Below, one piece after another: positions 1 to 8,240 of a stretch of DNA of 53,609 bases. Positions within the stretch are counted from its first letter, which is position 1. Every line of letters begins with the position of its first letter. The notes under the pieces were generated by a model. The model made no database searches. It saw only the letters and a program-made list of their open reading frames with translations, and had not been told where the DNA came from. The DNA is from Sedimenticola sp. (GTDB lineage Bacteria > Pseudomonadota > Gammaproteobacteria > Chromatiales > Chromatiaceae), in contig JALVNE010000014.1 of assembly GCA_027026755.1 (NCBI GenBank), positions 1-53,609 of the forward strand, given 5' to 3'. The position numbers were made by a program, and so were the translations under genes.

Positions 1-603
1 TCGGACATTGCCGCCGAGCTGGTGCAGCGCGTGGTGGACGCCGCGGAGAAACTGAAGGTGCAGACCGTCATCAGCCCGGAATGCGGCCATGCCTATACCG
101 CCATCCGCTGGGAAGGCCCCAACCTCATCGGCCGGCCTTTTGGTTTCAGGGTGAGGCACATCCTGGAAGTGCTGGACGAGCTGCGCGAACAGGGGCTGCT
201 GCAGGTGGAAGGCGTGGAGGACGCGCGCATGACCTTCCATGATCCCTGCCAGCTGGTGCGCCGCGGCGGCGTCATCGAACAGCCCCGTAACCTGATCCGC
301 ATGGTGGTGAAGAACTTCGTGGAAATGAAGGATCACGGCAAGATGAACTGGTGCTGCGGCGCCGGCGGCGGCGTCAGCGCCAATGAGGACGCGGCGGAAG
401 TCCGCCTCAAGGCCTTCAAGCGCAAGAAAAAACAGCTGGACAGGCTGCAGGTGGACGGGCTGGTCACCGCCTGCGCCAACTGCCGCATCCAGATCGAGGA
501 AGGTCTTGAGGAAAACGACATGGACATGCCCGTCATCGGCCTCACCGAGATGCTGGCCAGCCACTTGGTGGAAAGCGAGCACAATGATGGAGGTGAGACA
601 TGA
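1..603 (+). CDS. isp2: Isp2-like iron-sulfur subunit of group 1e hydrogenase (HdrD/HdrB-type, 5'-truncated by window)
   Basis: Only the C-terminal 200 residues are in the window; the reading frame is open from base 1. The visible part carries a cysteine pattern of the CCG (heterodisulfide-reductase) type: SPECGH, then FHDPC, then WCCGAGGG, then CANC. This is the ligand set for an unusual Fe-S cluster in HdrB/HdrD proteins. In Allochromatium and Thiocapsa such a protein (Isp2) is encoded between hydrogenase subunit genes and, with the cytochrome b-like Isp1, passes electrons from the [NiFe] enzyme to the membrane. The downstream large-subunit gene supports this assignment over a lactate or glycolate oxidase Fe-S subunit. 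Its stop overlaps the next start as ATGA (600-603), indicating translational coupling. The hydrogenase small subunit and Isp1 should lie just upstream, outside the window. Confidence 0.82.
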   Translation, partial: SDIAAELVQRVVDAAEKLKVQTVISPECGHAYTAIRWEGPNLIGRPFGFRVRHILEVLDELREQGLLQVEGVEDARMTFHDPCQLVRRGGVIEQPRNLIRMVVKNFVEMKDHGKMNWCCGAGGGVSANEDAAEVRLKAFKRKKKQLDRLQVDGLVTACANCRIQIEEGLEENDMDMPVIGLTEMLASHLVESEHNDGGET

Positions 604-1076
604 GCCCCGTGGACAAGAACGTGGAACTGAAGGAGGCCCTGGAGCAGCTGGAATGCGGCCAGCAACGCCAGCTGGCTGCCCGTTTCGTGGAAAGCGTGCT
701 GCCCCTGGCTAAAGACGAGCGTATCGCCAAGGTCATCGACCTCCTGCGCAGGGGCAGGCCTTCAGCCGAGGAACTGGAAGCCGCCCGGAAAATGATCAAG
801 GCCGCCATCGTCGATTCCCATTGCCGCTGCGGTTCCGAATGTGACTGGAAGGAGCAGGCCACCTATTTCGTGGCCCGGGCCGCTGCTGCTGCCGTGGCCC
901 CGGAAAACAAGTGCGTCACGCGTAACGCCGCCTGGGAAGCGGCGGTGAACGCGCGCATGGCCTGTACCTGCGCCGCCATCGAAGGCGAGGACATGAGCGA
1001 GCATGAATGCGAGAAACAGCTTCAGATCGCCCGGGAATTTCTGAACGCCCTACAGCCGGAGAACACATCAGCATGA
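600..1076 (+). CDS. Cysteine-containing protein of unknown function inside hydrogenase operon
   Basis: A 158-residue soluble protein that I do not recognise. It has ATGA overlaps at both ends (with isp2 at 600 and with hynL at 1073), so it is translated as part of the hydrogenase operon. It has eight cysteines (residues 19, 75, 77, 81, 105, 122, 124, 137), including a CRCGSEC cluster and CTC, suggesting metal or Fe-S binding; no CxxCH heme motif is present. The N-terminal third is predicted helical and charged, and no signal peptide is visible. The hynS-isp1-isp2-hynL order known from purple sulfur bacteria has no gene here, so this may be an extra electron-transfer or assembly component. The operon membership is seen in sequence; any function is inference. 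Confidence 0.72.
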   Translation: MSPVDKNVELKEALEQLECGQQRQLAARFVESVLPLAKDERIAKVIDLLRRGRPSAEELEAARKMIKAAIVDSHCRCGSECDWKEQATYFVARAAAAAVAPENKCVTRNAAWEAAVNARMACTCAAIEGEDMSEHECEKQLQIAREFLNALQPENTSA

Positions 1077-2794
1077 GCCAACGCATCGTAGTCGATCCCA
1101 TCACCCGCATCGAGGGACATCTGCGCATCGAGGCACAGATGGACGGCCAGCGCATTGCCCAGGCCTGGTCCTCGGGCACCATGGTGCGCGGCATAGAAAT
1201 CATTCTGAAAGGACGTGACCCCCGGGATGCCTGGGCCTTCGCCCAGCGCATCTGTGGCGTCTGCACCCTGGTGCACGGCATTGCCTCGGTGCGCGCCGTA
1301 GAAAACGCCCTGAACTACAGCGTGCCCGCCAACGCCCAGCTCATCCGCAACCTGATGACGGGCGCCCAGTACATCCACGACCACGTCATGCACTTCTATC
1401 ATCTGCATGCCCTGGACTGGGTGGACGTGGTTTCCGCCCTGGACGCGGACCCCAAGGCCACTTCCGAGCTGGCCCAGTCCATCAGCGCCTGGCCCAAGTC
1501 CTCCCCGGGCTATTTCAGTGACATGAAGACCAAGCTCAAGAACTTCGTGGAAGCCGGCCAGCTGGGCATCTTTGCCAAGGCCTACTGGGGACACCCGGCC
1601 TACAAGCTGCCCCCAGAGGCCAACCTCATGGCCGTATCCCATTACCTGGAAGCCCTGGCCTGGCAGCGGGATGTGGCGCGCCTGCACACCATCTTCGGCG
1701 GCAAGAACCCTCATCCCAACTTCCTGGTGGGCGGCGTGCCCTGCCCCATAGACCTGGAATCCGATTCCGCCATCAATGCCGAGCGCCTGGCCAAGGTGCA
1801 GGACATCATCCGGCAAATGCAGGTCTTCGTGGAGCAGGTCTATGTACCGGACACCCTGGCCATTGCCGGCTTCTACAAGGACTGGGCCAGCCGCGGCGAA
1901 GGCCTGGGCAATTTCCTCACCGTGGGCGACTTCCCGGAAAAGGGCATGAACGACCCGGCCAGCTTTCTCATCCCCCCCGGCGCCATCCTGAACCGCGACC
2001 TGGGCACCATCCACGAAGTGGATCTGAACGCGCCGGATCAGGTGCAGGAGTTCGTCAATCACTCCTGGTACGACTACAGTAAAGGCAAGGACCAGGGCCT
2101 GCACCCCTATGACGGCGAAACCGAGCTGCACTACACCGGCCCGGAGCCGCCATACGAACACCTGGACGTGGACCAGTCCTATTCCTGGCTCAAGGCCCCC
2201 CGCTGGAAGGGACAGGCCATGGAAGTTGGCCCCCTGGCCCGGGTGCTCATGCTCTACGCCAGCGGCCACGAGCCCACCAAGGCGCTGGTGGGCATGGCCT
2301 TGAAGACCCTGGAGCTGCCCGTGGATGCCCTGTTCTCCACCCTGGGGCGTACGGCGGCCCGCACCCTGGAGACAAAGATCGTCGCCGACAACATGCAGAC
2401 TTGGTACGACAACCTGGTCGCCAATATCCGCCAGGGAGAAACCCGCACCTTCAACGAGACGCTCTGGGAACCTTCTTCCTGGCCCTCGCAGGCGCGGGGG
2501 GTGGGCTTCATGGAAGCGCCCAGGGGCGCCCTGGCCCACTGGATCGTCATCGAGGACGGAAAGATCGCCAACTATCAGGCCGTGGTGCCCAGCACCTGGA
2601 ACGCCGGCCCCCGCGATCCCTCGGGCCAACCCGGCGCCTACGAGGCCGCGCTGCAGGACAATCATCAGCTGCACGACCCGAAGCAGCCGGTGGAAATTCT
2701 GCGCACCATACACAGCTTCGACCCCTGCATCGCTTGCGCGGTGCATGTGACGGATCCTGACGGAGAAGAACTGATTCAAGTGAAGATTACATAG
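1073..2794 (+). CDS. hynL: [NiFe] hydrogenase large subunit (group 1e-like)
   Basis: A 573-residue catalytic subunit of uptake [NiFe] hydrogenase, which oxidises H2. The start MSQRIVVDPITRIEGHL is the family N-terminus; longer in-frame starts would run into the upstream gene. The L1 Ni-binding motif RICGVC lies near residue 60 and the L2 motif DPCIACAVH near 550-558, so all four Ni-ligand cysteines are present. After the final His there are 15 residues, the C-terminal extension normally removed by a maturation endopeptidase once nickel is inserted. No signal peptide is expected, because the large subunit is exported with the Tat-directed small subunit. The gene overlaps the upstream ORF by ATGA and is 8 bp from hupE. 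The isp2 neighbour points to the Isp-type (group 1e) membrane-linked enzyme. Confidence 0.95.
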   Translation: MSQRIVVDPITRIEGHLRIEAQMDGQRIAQAWSSGTMVRGIEIILKGRDPRDAWAFAQRICGVCTLVHGIASVRAVENALNYSVPANAQLIRNLMTGAQYIHDHVMHFYHLHALDWVDVVSALDADPKATSELAQSISAWPKSSPGYFSDMKTKLKNFVEAGQLGIFAKAYWGHPAYKLPPEANLMAVSHYLEALAWQRDVARLHTIFGGKNPHPNFLVGGVPCPIDLESDSAINAERLAKVQDIIRQMQVFVEQVYVPDTLAIAGFYKDWASRGEGLGNFLTVGDFPEKGMNDPASFLIPPGAILNRDLGTIHEVDLNAPDQVQEFVNHSWYDYSKGKDQGLHPYDGETELHYTGPEPPYEHLDVDQSYSWLKAPRWKGQAMEVGPLARVLMLYASGHEPTKALVGMALKTLELPVDALFSTLGRTAARTLETKIVADNMQTWYDNLVANIRQGETRTFNETLWEPSSWPSQARGVGFMEAPRGALAHWIVIEDGKIANYQAVVPSTWNAGPRDPSGQPGAYEAALQDNHQLHDPKQPVEILRTIHSFDPCIACAVHVTDPDGEELIQVKIT

Positions 2795-2802
2795 GTATCG
2801 TC

Positions 2803-3333
2803 ATGAACAAGATTATGTCCAGAATCGCTTTGGGCCTGTCCTGCACCCTGTTCCCCGCCCTTGCCCTGGCCCATAGTGGCAGCGGGGAAGGAGGCGTATT
2901 GGCCGGCCTTCTCCATCCTTTCACCGGCCTGGATCATATGCTGACCGCCCTGGCCTGCGGACTGTGGATGAAACGGCGCCTGGGTCTTTCCCTGGGCCGG
3001 GGAATGGGTCTGTTTCTCCTGCCCCTGGCGACAGGAATGCTGCTTGGCGCCAATGGCGTACAGGGGGTGTATCTGGAGGGTCTGCTCATGGCCTCGGTGC
3101 TGTTGCTGAGCCTGCTGCTGGCGCCGGGGATGCGTGTCCGCACAAGCCTGGGAATCGGCCTGGCCGCTTCTTTTGCCCTGTTGCAGGGCCTGGCCCATGG
3201 CGAGAAAATCATCAGCCTGTCCCTGGAGGGCAGCTTGACGGCCCTGGCCGTGTGCTTGAGCACAAGCCTACTTCTTGCCTGCGGGTACATCCTGGCCGCC
3301 GGACCCAATAAGGCTCCCCAACGAGGTTCCTGA
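2803..3333 (+). CDS. hupE: HupE/UreJ family nickel transporter-like membrane protein
   Basis: A 176-residue inner-membrane protein with an N-terminal signal-like segment ending near ALAHSG, followed by about six hydrophobic segments. The family signature HPFTGLDH is at about residues 31-38; in HupE/UreJ proteins this His/Asp motif is linked to Ni(II) uptake. The gene starts 8 bp after hynL and is the last of the operon, which fits nickel supply for the enzyme. It is followed by a long perfect inverted repeat. Assignment is firm by motif and context; nickel as the substrate is family knowledge, not something the sequence proves. Confidence 0.9.
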   Translation: MNKIMSRIALGLSCTLFPALALAHSGSGEGGVLAGLLHPFTGLDHMLTALACGLWMKRRLGLSLGRGMGLFLLPLATGMLLGANGVQGVYLEGLLMASVLLLSLLLAPGMRVRTSLGIGLAASFALLQGLAHGEKIISLSLEGSLTALAVCLSTSLLLACGYILAAGPNKAPQRGS

Positions 3334-3342
3334 TATGAAAAA

Positions 3343-3387
3343 CCCTGGCAGGCAGGTCATGCTGACTGCATGACCTGCCTGCCAGGG
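3343..3387. terminator. Perfect 20-bp inverted repeat between convergent hupE and subtilase genes
   Basis: Arms 3343-3362 and 3368-3387 are exactly complementary over 20 bp with a 5-base loop. Read on the minus strand the stem is followed by five T residues, so it is a good intrinsic terminator for the subtilase gene. On the plus strand no T-run follows, so termination of the hydrogenase operon here is plausible but less certain. Confidence 0.75.
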
Positions 3388-3401
3388 TGATGACGATCCG
3401 C

Positions 3402-5303
3402 CTATTTGATCTCGACGATGCCGAACTCCTGGGACGGCTTGCTCCATTCCAGGCGGATATCGTAGGAACGGCCTTCCAGCTTTATGTTCTTCAGCATGAT
3501 ACCCGTATCATCATGGCTGACCGTGCTGGAGGAAATATCCATGGCATCAGGATCACTGAAATAGGCCTTGTGGAACCTCACTGTCTCCACCGTGTTTTCC
3601 CGCTCGTTGTATTTTCCGGAACTGGTATAGGCCTTGATCTTGAAAGTATGGATCCCGGCAGCCAGCTGGCTGTAGTTGTAGGAAGCACTGAATCCGGAAA
3701 AACGTGACCCGGGATAGCTGGGGAAACGATTGGCAATATCCCCTCGGGCGCCACCGTAGGGAATGCGCGTCTGCAGATTGCCGTCGATATAATATTCCAC
3801 ATAGGCAATGCCATCAGGCCCCGTCGCCCAGCCACGCAGGTTGCCAATACCGGTCACCACGGAACCATTGGCGGGTTCTTCCAGGGAGAGCCTGATACGG
3901 TCGTCCCGCTTGGGATCGGTGCCATTGTCACCGAGGAAATTCAGGTTGAGGACACGCATGTTCTGCACCACGCCACCTTCACGGTGATCGCTGAGCAGAT
4001 CGCCGTTGCTGCGCAGCTCGTTCAGAATCTCCGCCACGCTGGCATTGGGATTGCGCTGTTTCATGATCGCCCAGGCGCCGGCCACATGGGGCGCGGCCAT
4101 GGAAGTTCCCGTCCAGGTGGCATAGCCGGTTCCGGGTACGGAGGAGGTAATCATGGCGCCGGGCGCCAGCAGGGAAACATAGCTGGCGACATTGGAACTC
4201 CCCGCCAGTTCACCTTCGCCCAGCTTGCAGTCGGCGCTGTTCTGGGTATCACAGATGGAGCCTACGCTGATGGCCTTGGAAAAACAGGCGGGCACGGTCA
4301 GGCCATCCTTGTAGCTGTCGTTGCCGGAGGCCACTACGGTGGCCACGGAAATGCCGTACAGCCAGTCTATGGCATCCCGGTACTCGGGGAAATCATTGTC
4401 ACAGGTGGTGGTGTACTTGTCCCCTCCTCCCAGGCTCATGTTCAGGGCGGCGATCTGGTATCCCTGGTTTTGTTTCAGGTCATAGACATAGTCCATGGCG
4501 ATGAGGATATCGGCATCCCAGAAGGTCATGCAGGGAACCGGATCGTCGCCACAGAAGTCGGCGTCATAGTCACCGCTGGCAACCTGCAGGGCGATGATCC
4601 GCGCGTCTCTGGCCACACCATGAAGACTGGGGTTGTTGCCTGCCACGATACCAGCGACATGGGTGCCATGGGAACAGCCGTCCATGTCACAAGGCGTTGC
4701 CGCTCCTGCCCCATGCTGCTCCTGCTGTCCATTGGGACACACGCTCTCCCCGAGGTAACCGGAGAAACAGGCTTCCACGGCGACACTACCGTCCAGAAAG
4801 GGATGAGAAGCATCGACGCCGCTGTCGATCACCGCCACGTACTGGCCGGCACCGGTGAAGCCTGCGTCCCAGGCAGCGGGCGCGCCAATGAGAGGCACAC
4901 TCTGCCGCAGGCTGGGCCGCCTGCGCCTGTTCTCCTGCACGGAAACCACCTGGTCATCGGTCTTCATGATGGCCAGTCCCGTGGTTTCCACCGTGTAGGC
5001 AAGAAAGGGAAAGGCAGTAAAACGTCTGACATTGCTGACACGTCCCCGCAGTTTGTCCAGGAAGGCATCCTGGGCGGCACGCAGCCTGTCCTTGTTGGTC
5101 GGCCGCCCCGGCTGGAAGGCGCCCTGATCATCGATGCGCACGATGACCGAGATGCGTCCGCCATTGGCGATGGCCCGGTCTTCCAGGCTGGAAAAGACCG
5201 CTGTGCGGGTACCGGGATCGGCTTCCTGCGCCAGCACCGAAACAGCATAAAAACACAACCCCGCGACCAGCAGGCTGTTGAACAGGAGGCGGATTTTCTT
5301 CAT
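3402..5303 (-). CDS. Secreted subtilisin-like serine protease (peptidase family S8)
   Basis: A 633-residue protein with a clear signal peptide (about residues 1-25, ending VLAQEA). Residues about 30-125 resemble an I9-type propeptide. The catalytic triad is visible: Asp160 in VIDSG, His212 in HGTHVAG and Ser401 in GTSMAAPHVAG, with the oxyanion Asn in ASGN near 328. Several cysteine pairs within the catalytic domain suggest disulfides outside the cytoplasm. Residues after about 470 form a non-catalytic, beta-rich C-terminal region without obvious repeats. The gene appears to be monocistronic, with a candidate promoter just upstream and a strong terminator downstream. It is likely secreted to the periplasm or medium; the substrate is unknown. 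Confidence 0.92.
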   Translation of the reverse strand: MKKIRLLFNSLLVAGLCFYAVSVLAQEADPGTRTAVFSSLEDRAIANGGRISVIVRIDDQGAFQPGRPTNKDRLRAAQDAFLDKLRGRVSNVRRFTAFPFLAYTVETTGLAIMKTDDQVVSVQENRRRRPSLRQSVPLIGAPAAWDAGFTGAGQYVAVIDSGVDASHPFLDGSVAVEACFSGYLGESVCPNGQQEQHGAGAATPCDMDGCSHGTHVAGIVAGNNPSLHGVARDARIIALQVASGDYDADFCGDDPVPCMTFWDADILIAMDYVYDLKQNQGYQIAALNMSLGGGDKYTTTCDNDFPEYRDAIDWLYGISVATVVASGNDSYKDGLTVPACFSKAISVGSICDTQNSADCKLGEGELAGSSNVASYVSLLAPGAMITSSVPGTGYATWTGTSMAAPHVAGAWAIMKQRNPNASVAEILNELRSNGDLLSDHREGGVVQNMRVLNLNFLGDNGTDPKRDDRIRLSLEEPANGSVVTGIGNLRGWATGPDGIAYVEYYIDGNLQTRIPYGGARGDIANRFPSYPGSRFSGFSASYNYSQLAAGIHTFKIKAYTSSGKYNERENTVETVRFHKAYFSDPDAMDISSSTVSHDDTGIMLKNIKLEGRSYDIRLEWSKPSQEFGIVEIK

Positions 5304-5338
5304 ATCACTTTCCCAGGTGGCATTCTCACAATGCTTGA

Positions 5339-5367
5339 AGCATAACGCTGGACACTAAGATTTCCAA
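5339..5367 (-). promoter_or_regulatory. Candidate sigma70 promoter of the subtilase gene
   Basis: On the minus strand TTGGAA (5367-5362) and TATGCT (5344-5339) are separated by 17 bp, each matching four of six consensus bases. Transcription would start near 5332, giving a leader of about 28 nt with a GGGAAAG ribosome-binding site before the ATG at 5303. It is predicted only by pattern. Confidence 0.4.
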
Positions 5368-5370
5368 CTT

Positions 5371-5604
5371 TCATCCGGCCTCGGCAGGCGTCTTTGCCGA
5401 GGTGATGGACAGGGCGTGCAGTTCGTCCGAGTCGATCTGGGCGCGCACGCTGTCCAGCACCATGCGGTGGCGCTGAATCAGGCTCTTGCCCTCGAACGCG
5501 GCGCTGACGACGGATGCCTCGAAATGGCGGCCATCGCCGGTCACACTCACCTGGGCATCGGGAATGCCCGCCTTGATGAGTTCTTCGATTCTTGATGTTT
5601 CCAT
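5371..5604 (-). CDS. BolA-family protein (IbaG-like)
   Basis: A 77-residue BolA/IbaG-type protein. The core VTGDGRHFEASVVS and the C-terminal HALSITSAKTPAE match the BolA fold, whose members bind monothiol glutaredoxins and share [2Fe-2S] clusters in Fe-S trafficking. The ATG at 5604 is preferred because GGGAG lies nine bases upstream; a GTG two codons earlier would overlap the prfC stop as GTGA but has its Shine-Dalgarno site too close. The gene directly follows prfC and is probably cotranscribed with it. The ending resembles IbaG more than BolA sensu stricto. Confidence 0.85.
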   Translation of the reverse strand: METSRIEELIKAGIPDAQVSVTGDGRHFEASVVSAAFEGKSLIQRHRMVLDSVRAQIDSDELHALSITSAKTPAEAG

Positions 5605-5606
5605 GT

Positions 5607-7190
5607 TCACAACTCCCGCGTGGCCAGGAACTTCACTTCCGGCCAGCGTTCTTCTGTCAGATTGAGATTGACCCGGGTGGGCGCGAGATAGACCAGCTGG
5701 TCGTCCCCGTCCAGGGCCAGGTTGTCATGGGCCTTGACCTTGAAGCGCTTCATCACCGCCTCATCGTCGCATTGTACCCAGCGGGCAGTATAGACGTTGA
5801 TGGGCTCCACCACGGCCTCCACGCCGTATTCGGACTTGAGGCGGGCGGCAGCCACCTCGAACTGCAGCACCCCCACGGCCCCCAGAATGAGGTCGTTGTT
5901 CCTCAGGGGCCGGAACACCTGGGTGGCCCCTTCTTCACAGAGCTGGAGCACGCCCTTCTGCAGGGCCTTCATTTTCAAAGGGTCCTTGAGCACCACGCGG
6001 CGGAACAGCTCCGGCGCGAAATAAGGCACGCCCTCGTATTTCAGTTCCTCGCCCTCGGTGAAGGTGTCACCGATCTGTATGGTGCCATGATTGTGCAGGC
6101 CGATGATGTCGCCGGGAAAGGCCTCCTCCACCTGGCGGCGGGCATCCGCCTGGAAGGTGATGGCATTGGATACCTGCACCGTCTTGTTGATGCGCACATG
6201 CTTCATCTTCATACCCTTGCGGTAGCTGCCGGAACAGACACGCAGGAAGGCGATACGGTCCCTGTGGGCCGGGTCCATGTTGGCCTGGATCTTGAACACG
6301 AAGCCGCTGAACCTGCTCTCCCCTGGCTCCACCATCCGCTGCACGGTCTTGCGCGGCTGAGGGGGCGGCGCGTACTCAACGAAGGCATCCAGAAGTTCGC
6401 GCACACCGAAATTATTGATGGCGGAGCCGAAGAACACCGGCGTCTGCTCGCCGCGCAGGTAGGCTTCCAGGTCCAGCTCGTGGCTGGCACCACGTACCAG
6501 CTCGATCTCATCCCGGAGTTCCTGCACCTCGTGCTCCCCCAGGGCTTCCACCAGAGCCGGGTTGTCCAGACCGCTGATGGTTTCTCCCTCGGCCACATGA
6601 TCGCCATGGGAAGCGCTGAACAGATGGGTGGTCTCCGTGCGCAGGTCGATGACCCCCTTGAGGCGCTTGCCCATGCCGATGGGCCAGGTCACAGGCGCGC
6701 AGGCGATGCCCAGCACCTCCTCGATCTCGTCCAGGATTTCAATAGGATCCCGGCCTTCCCGGTCCAGCTTGTTGACGAAGGTGAGAATGGGCGTGTCGCG
6801 CATGCGGCACACTTCCATGAGCTTGATGGTGCGCTCCTCCACGCCCTTGGCCACGTCGATGACCATGAGGGCCGAATCCACCGCTGTCAGGGTGCGGTAG
6901 GTGTCCTCGGAAAAATCCTCGTGACCCGGCGTATCCAGCAGGTTGACGATGCGTTCCTTGTAGGGAAACTGCATCACCGAGGAGGTCACGGATATCCCCC
7001 GCTCCTTTTCCATCTCCATCCAGTCGGAGGTGGCGTGACGCGCGGCCTTGCGCCCCTTCACGGTGCCGGCAAGCTGGATGGCGCCACCGAACAGCAGCAG
7101 CTTCTCGGTGAGGGTGGTCTTGCCCGCGTCCGGGTGGGAAATGATGGCAAAGGTTCGGCGTTTGTCCAGTTCGGCAGCGATATCCGCCAT
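5607..7190 (-). CDS. prfC: Peptide chain release factor 3
   Basis: A 527-residue translational GTPase that recycles RF1/RF2 from the ribosome after peptide release; E. coli RF3 is 529 residues. The start [20 protein letters not shown] is the family N-terminus. The P-loop SHPDAGKTT lies near residues 18-26, the switch II motif [11 protein letters not shown] near 90, and the NKLDR guanine motif near 145. An upstream in-frame extension to 7301 would cross the promoter region and is rejected. It is followed immediately by the BolA-family gene and divergent from cytochrome c4. Confidence 0.97.
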   Translation of the reverse strand: MADIAAELDKRRTFAIISHPDAGKTTLTEKLLLFGGAIQLAGTVKGRKAARHATSDWMEMEKERGISVTSSVMQFPYKERIVNLLDTPGHEDFSEDTYRTLTAVDSALMVIDVAKGVEERTIKLMEVCRMRDTPILTFVNKLDREGRDPIEILDEIEEVLGIACAPVTWPIGMGKRLKGVIDLRTETTHLFSASHGDHVAEGETISGLDNPALVEALGEHEVQELRDEIELVRGASHELDLEAYLRGEQTPVFFGSAINNFGVRELLDAFVEYAPPPQPRKTVQRMVEPGESRFSGFVFKIQANMDPAHRDRIAFLRVCSGSYRKGMKMKHVRINKTVQVSNAITFQADARRQVEEAFPGDIIGLHNHGTIQIGDTFTEGEELKYEGVPYFAPELFRRVVLKDPLKMKALQKGVLQLCEEGATQVFRPLRNNDLILGAVGVLQFEVAAARLKSEYGVEAVVEPINVYTARWVQCDDEAVMKRFKVKAHDNLALDGDDQLVYLAPTRVNLNLTEERWPEVKFLATREL

Positions 7191-7220
7191 GTCGCTCTCA
7201 GTGCAATAGGAAAGGGCGGC

Positions 7221-7226
7221 ATTATA
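7221..7226 (-). promoter_or_regulatory. Candidate -10 element for prfC
   Basis: A perfect TATAAT on the minus strand about 30 bases before the prfC ATG. No good -35 hexamer is evident at 17 bp, so this is a -10-only prediction in the divergent prfC/cytochrome c4 spacer. Confidence 0.4.
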
Positions 7227-7263
7227 CCCGAATACGTCCCTGCCGCGATGCGCCACGCCCCTG

Positions 7264-7272
7264 TGGTATATT
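7264..7272 (+). promoter_or_regulatory. Candidate extended -10 promoter for cytochrome c4
   Basis: TGG followed by TATATT resembles an extended -10. Transcription would start about 7279, giving a leader near 28 nt with GAGGA ahead of the ATG at 7307. It shares the short spacer with the divergent prfC promoter. Confidence 0.4.
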
Positions 7273-7306
7273 GACGCCGTGACACGAAACACCGAGGACA
7301 TTCAAA

Positions 7307-7930
7307 ATGAAAAAAAACCTACTCGCCATGAGCCTGCTCACTGTCGCAGGCGTGATCCAGGCGGCCGATCTGGGACTGGCTAAATCCATCGTCAAGGAAA
7401 AATGCCACCTCTGCCACGGTGAGGAAGGTGAAGCATCCAGCGCCATCTATCCCCGTCTCGCCGGACAGAACCGCACCTACCTGGTGAAGCAGCTGAAAAA
7501 CTTCCGCGACGGCAAACGCAAGAGCGACACCATGAACGAGATGGCCGCCGGGCTGACGGACGAGCAGATAGAGTCCCTGGCCGAATACTTCAGCACCAAG
7601 CCAGCCCTTTCTCACCGGGTACGGGACAAACTGTTTGCCGCGGTGGGTGAATATCTGTTCAAGAAAGGCAACAAATATTCAGGCATTCCCGCCTGCAAGT
7701 CCTGTCATGGTGAAAATGGAGAAGGCAGCGAACAGCTGCCCCGCCTGGCGGGTCAGCACAAACGCTATGTATCCGACCAGCTACAGGCTTTTGGCGAGCG
7801 GGCGCGTACCAACGACAACGCCATCATGCACACCGTGGCCAGCAAGCTGACGGAAATGGAACGTGAAGCCGTGGCCTTGTACGTGAGCGGACTCAAGCCT
7901 GCCGAAACGAAGGGATCACCTTCCGAATGA
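7307..7930 (+). CDS. Diheme cytochrome c4
   Basis: A 207-residue periplasmic cytochrome with a signal peptide (cleavage near IQAAD, residue 20) and two homologous cytochrome c domains. The heme motifs are CHLCH (residues 33-37) and CKSCH (130-134), each followed by a PRLAGQ segment characteristic of c4. A downstream Met in each half (for example NEMAAG) is the likely axial ligand. Cytochrome c4 shuttles electrons from the bc1 complex or other donors to terminal oxidases. The gene stands alone between prfC (divergent) and a repeat cluster that begins eight bases after its stop. Confidence 0.94.
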   Translation: MKKNLLAMSLLTVAGVIQAADLGLAKSIVKEKCHLCHGEEGEASSAIYPRLAGQNRTYLVKQLKNFRDGKRKSDTMNEMAAGLTDEQIESLAEYFSTKPALSHRVRDKLFAAVGEYLFKKGNKYSGIPACKSCHGENGEGSEQLPRLAGQHKRYVSDQLQAFGERARTNDNAIMHTVASKLTEMEREAVALYVSGLKPAETKGSPSE

Positions 7931-7937
7931 AGAATGA

Positions 7938-8005
7938 GGTCGGAGTCAAACCCGCGGGAATGGCAGGCTGTTTCGACGGTCAGAAGATGGTTTGACTCCG
8001 ACCCC
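7938..8005. repeat. ~68-bp inverted-terminal-repeat element, copy A
   Basis: Left arm GGTCGGAGTCAAA (7938-7950) is complementary to right arm TTTGACTCCGACCCC ending at 8005. The interior (CCCGCGGGAATGGCAGG and following) is nearly the same as in the copy interrupted by the insertion sequence near 48 kb. It lies just after cytochrome c4 and could fold as a transcript hairpin. Confidence 0.85.
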
Positions 8006-8013
8006 TGAAGCCC

Positions 8014-8035
8014 CCCTCTCCCCTCGGGGAGAGGG
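8014..8035. repeat. Short GC-rich palindrome between two repeat elements
   Basis: CCCTCTCCCC (8014-8023) pairs with GGGGAGAGGG (8026-8035) around a TC loop, followed by CCGGGGTGAGGG. Such palindromes recur in many proteobacterial genomes. It sits exactly between copies A and B of the ~68-bp element. Confidence 0.65.
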
Positions 8036-8056
8036 CCGGGGTGAGGGGGAAAGAAT

Positions 8057-8125
8057 GGGGTCGGAGTCAAATCAACGGGATGTCGGGTGGATTCCACAGT
8101 TTTGGGATGATTTGACTCCGACCCC
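8057..8125. repeat. ~68-bp inverted-terminal-repeat element, copy B
   Basis: Arms GGGGTCGGAGTCAAAT (8057-8072) and ATTTGACTCCGACCCC (8110-8125) are perfect 16-bp inverted repeats. The interior differs from copy A, so only the ends are conserved between these neighbours. Confidence 0.88.
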
Positions 8126-8182
8126 TGGAATCTCTGCCAGCGTTTCCCGCGCGGGGGGCACCGCGGTTTCCACCCTGGTCTC

Positions 8183-8191
8183 TGGTATCAT
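8183..8191 (+). promoter_or_regulatory. Candidate extended -10 promoter for the PLP decarboxylase
   Basis: TGG immediately before TATCAT (five of six matches to the -10 consensus). Transcription would start near 8198, about 43 nt before the ATG at 8241. No strong -35 is seen. Confidence 0.35.
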
Positions 8192-8240
8192 TGCGGTTCC
8201 TGACCAACCGCAAACCGGCTTCCACACCAGAACAACGACA

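Noticed and set aside
1022-2779. Long open frame antisense to hynL (about 585 codons)
   Set aside because: It mirrors the hydrogenase codons, has no domain or ribosome-binding site, and is explained by GC-rich codon bias.
5592-7274. Long open frame antisense to prfC (about 560 codons)
   Set aside because: Shadow of a well-supported release-factor gene; repetitive His/Gly/Leu composition typical of antisense frames.
7992-8240. N-terminal extension of the PLP decarboxylase into the repeat region
   Set aside because: The extended codons are made of repeat-element sequence and lack family similarity; the ATG at 8241 fits better.
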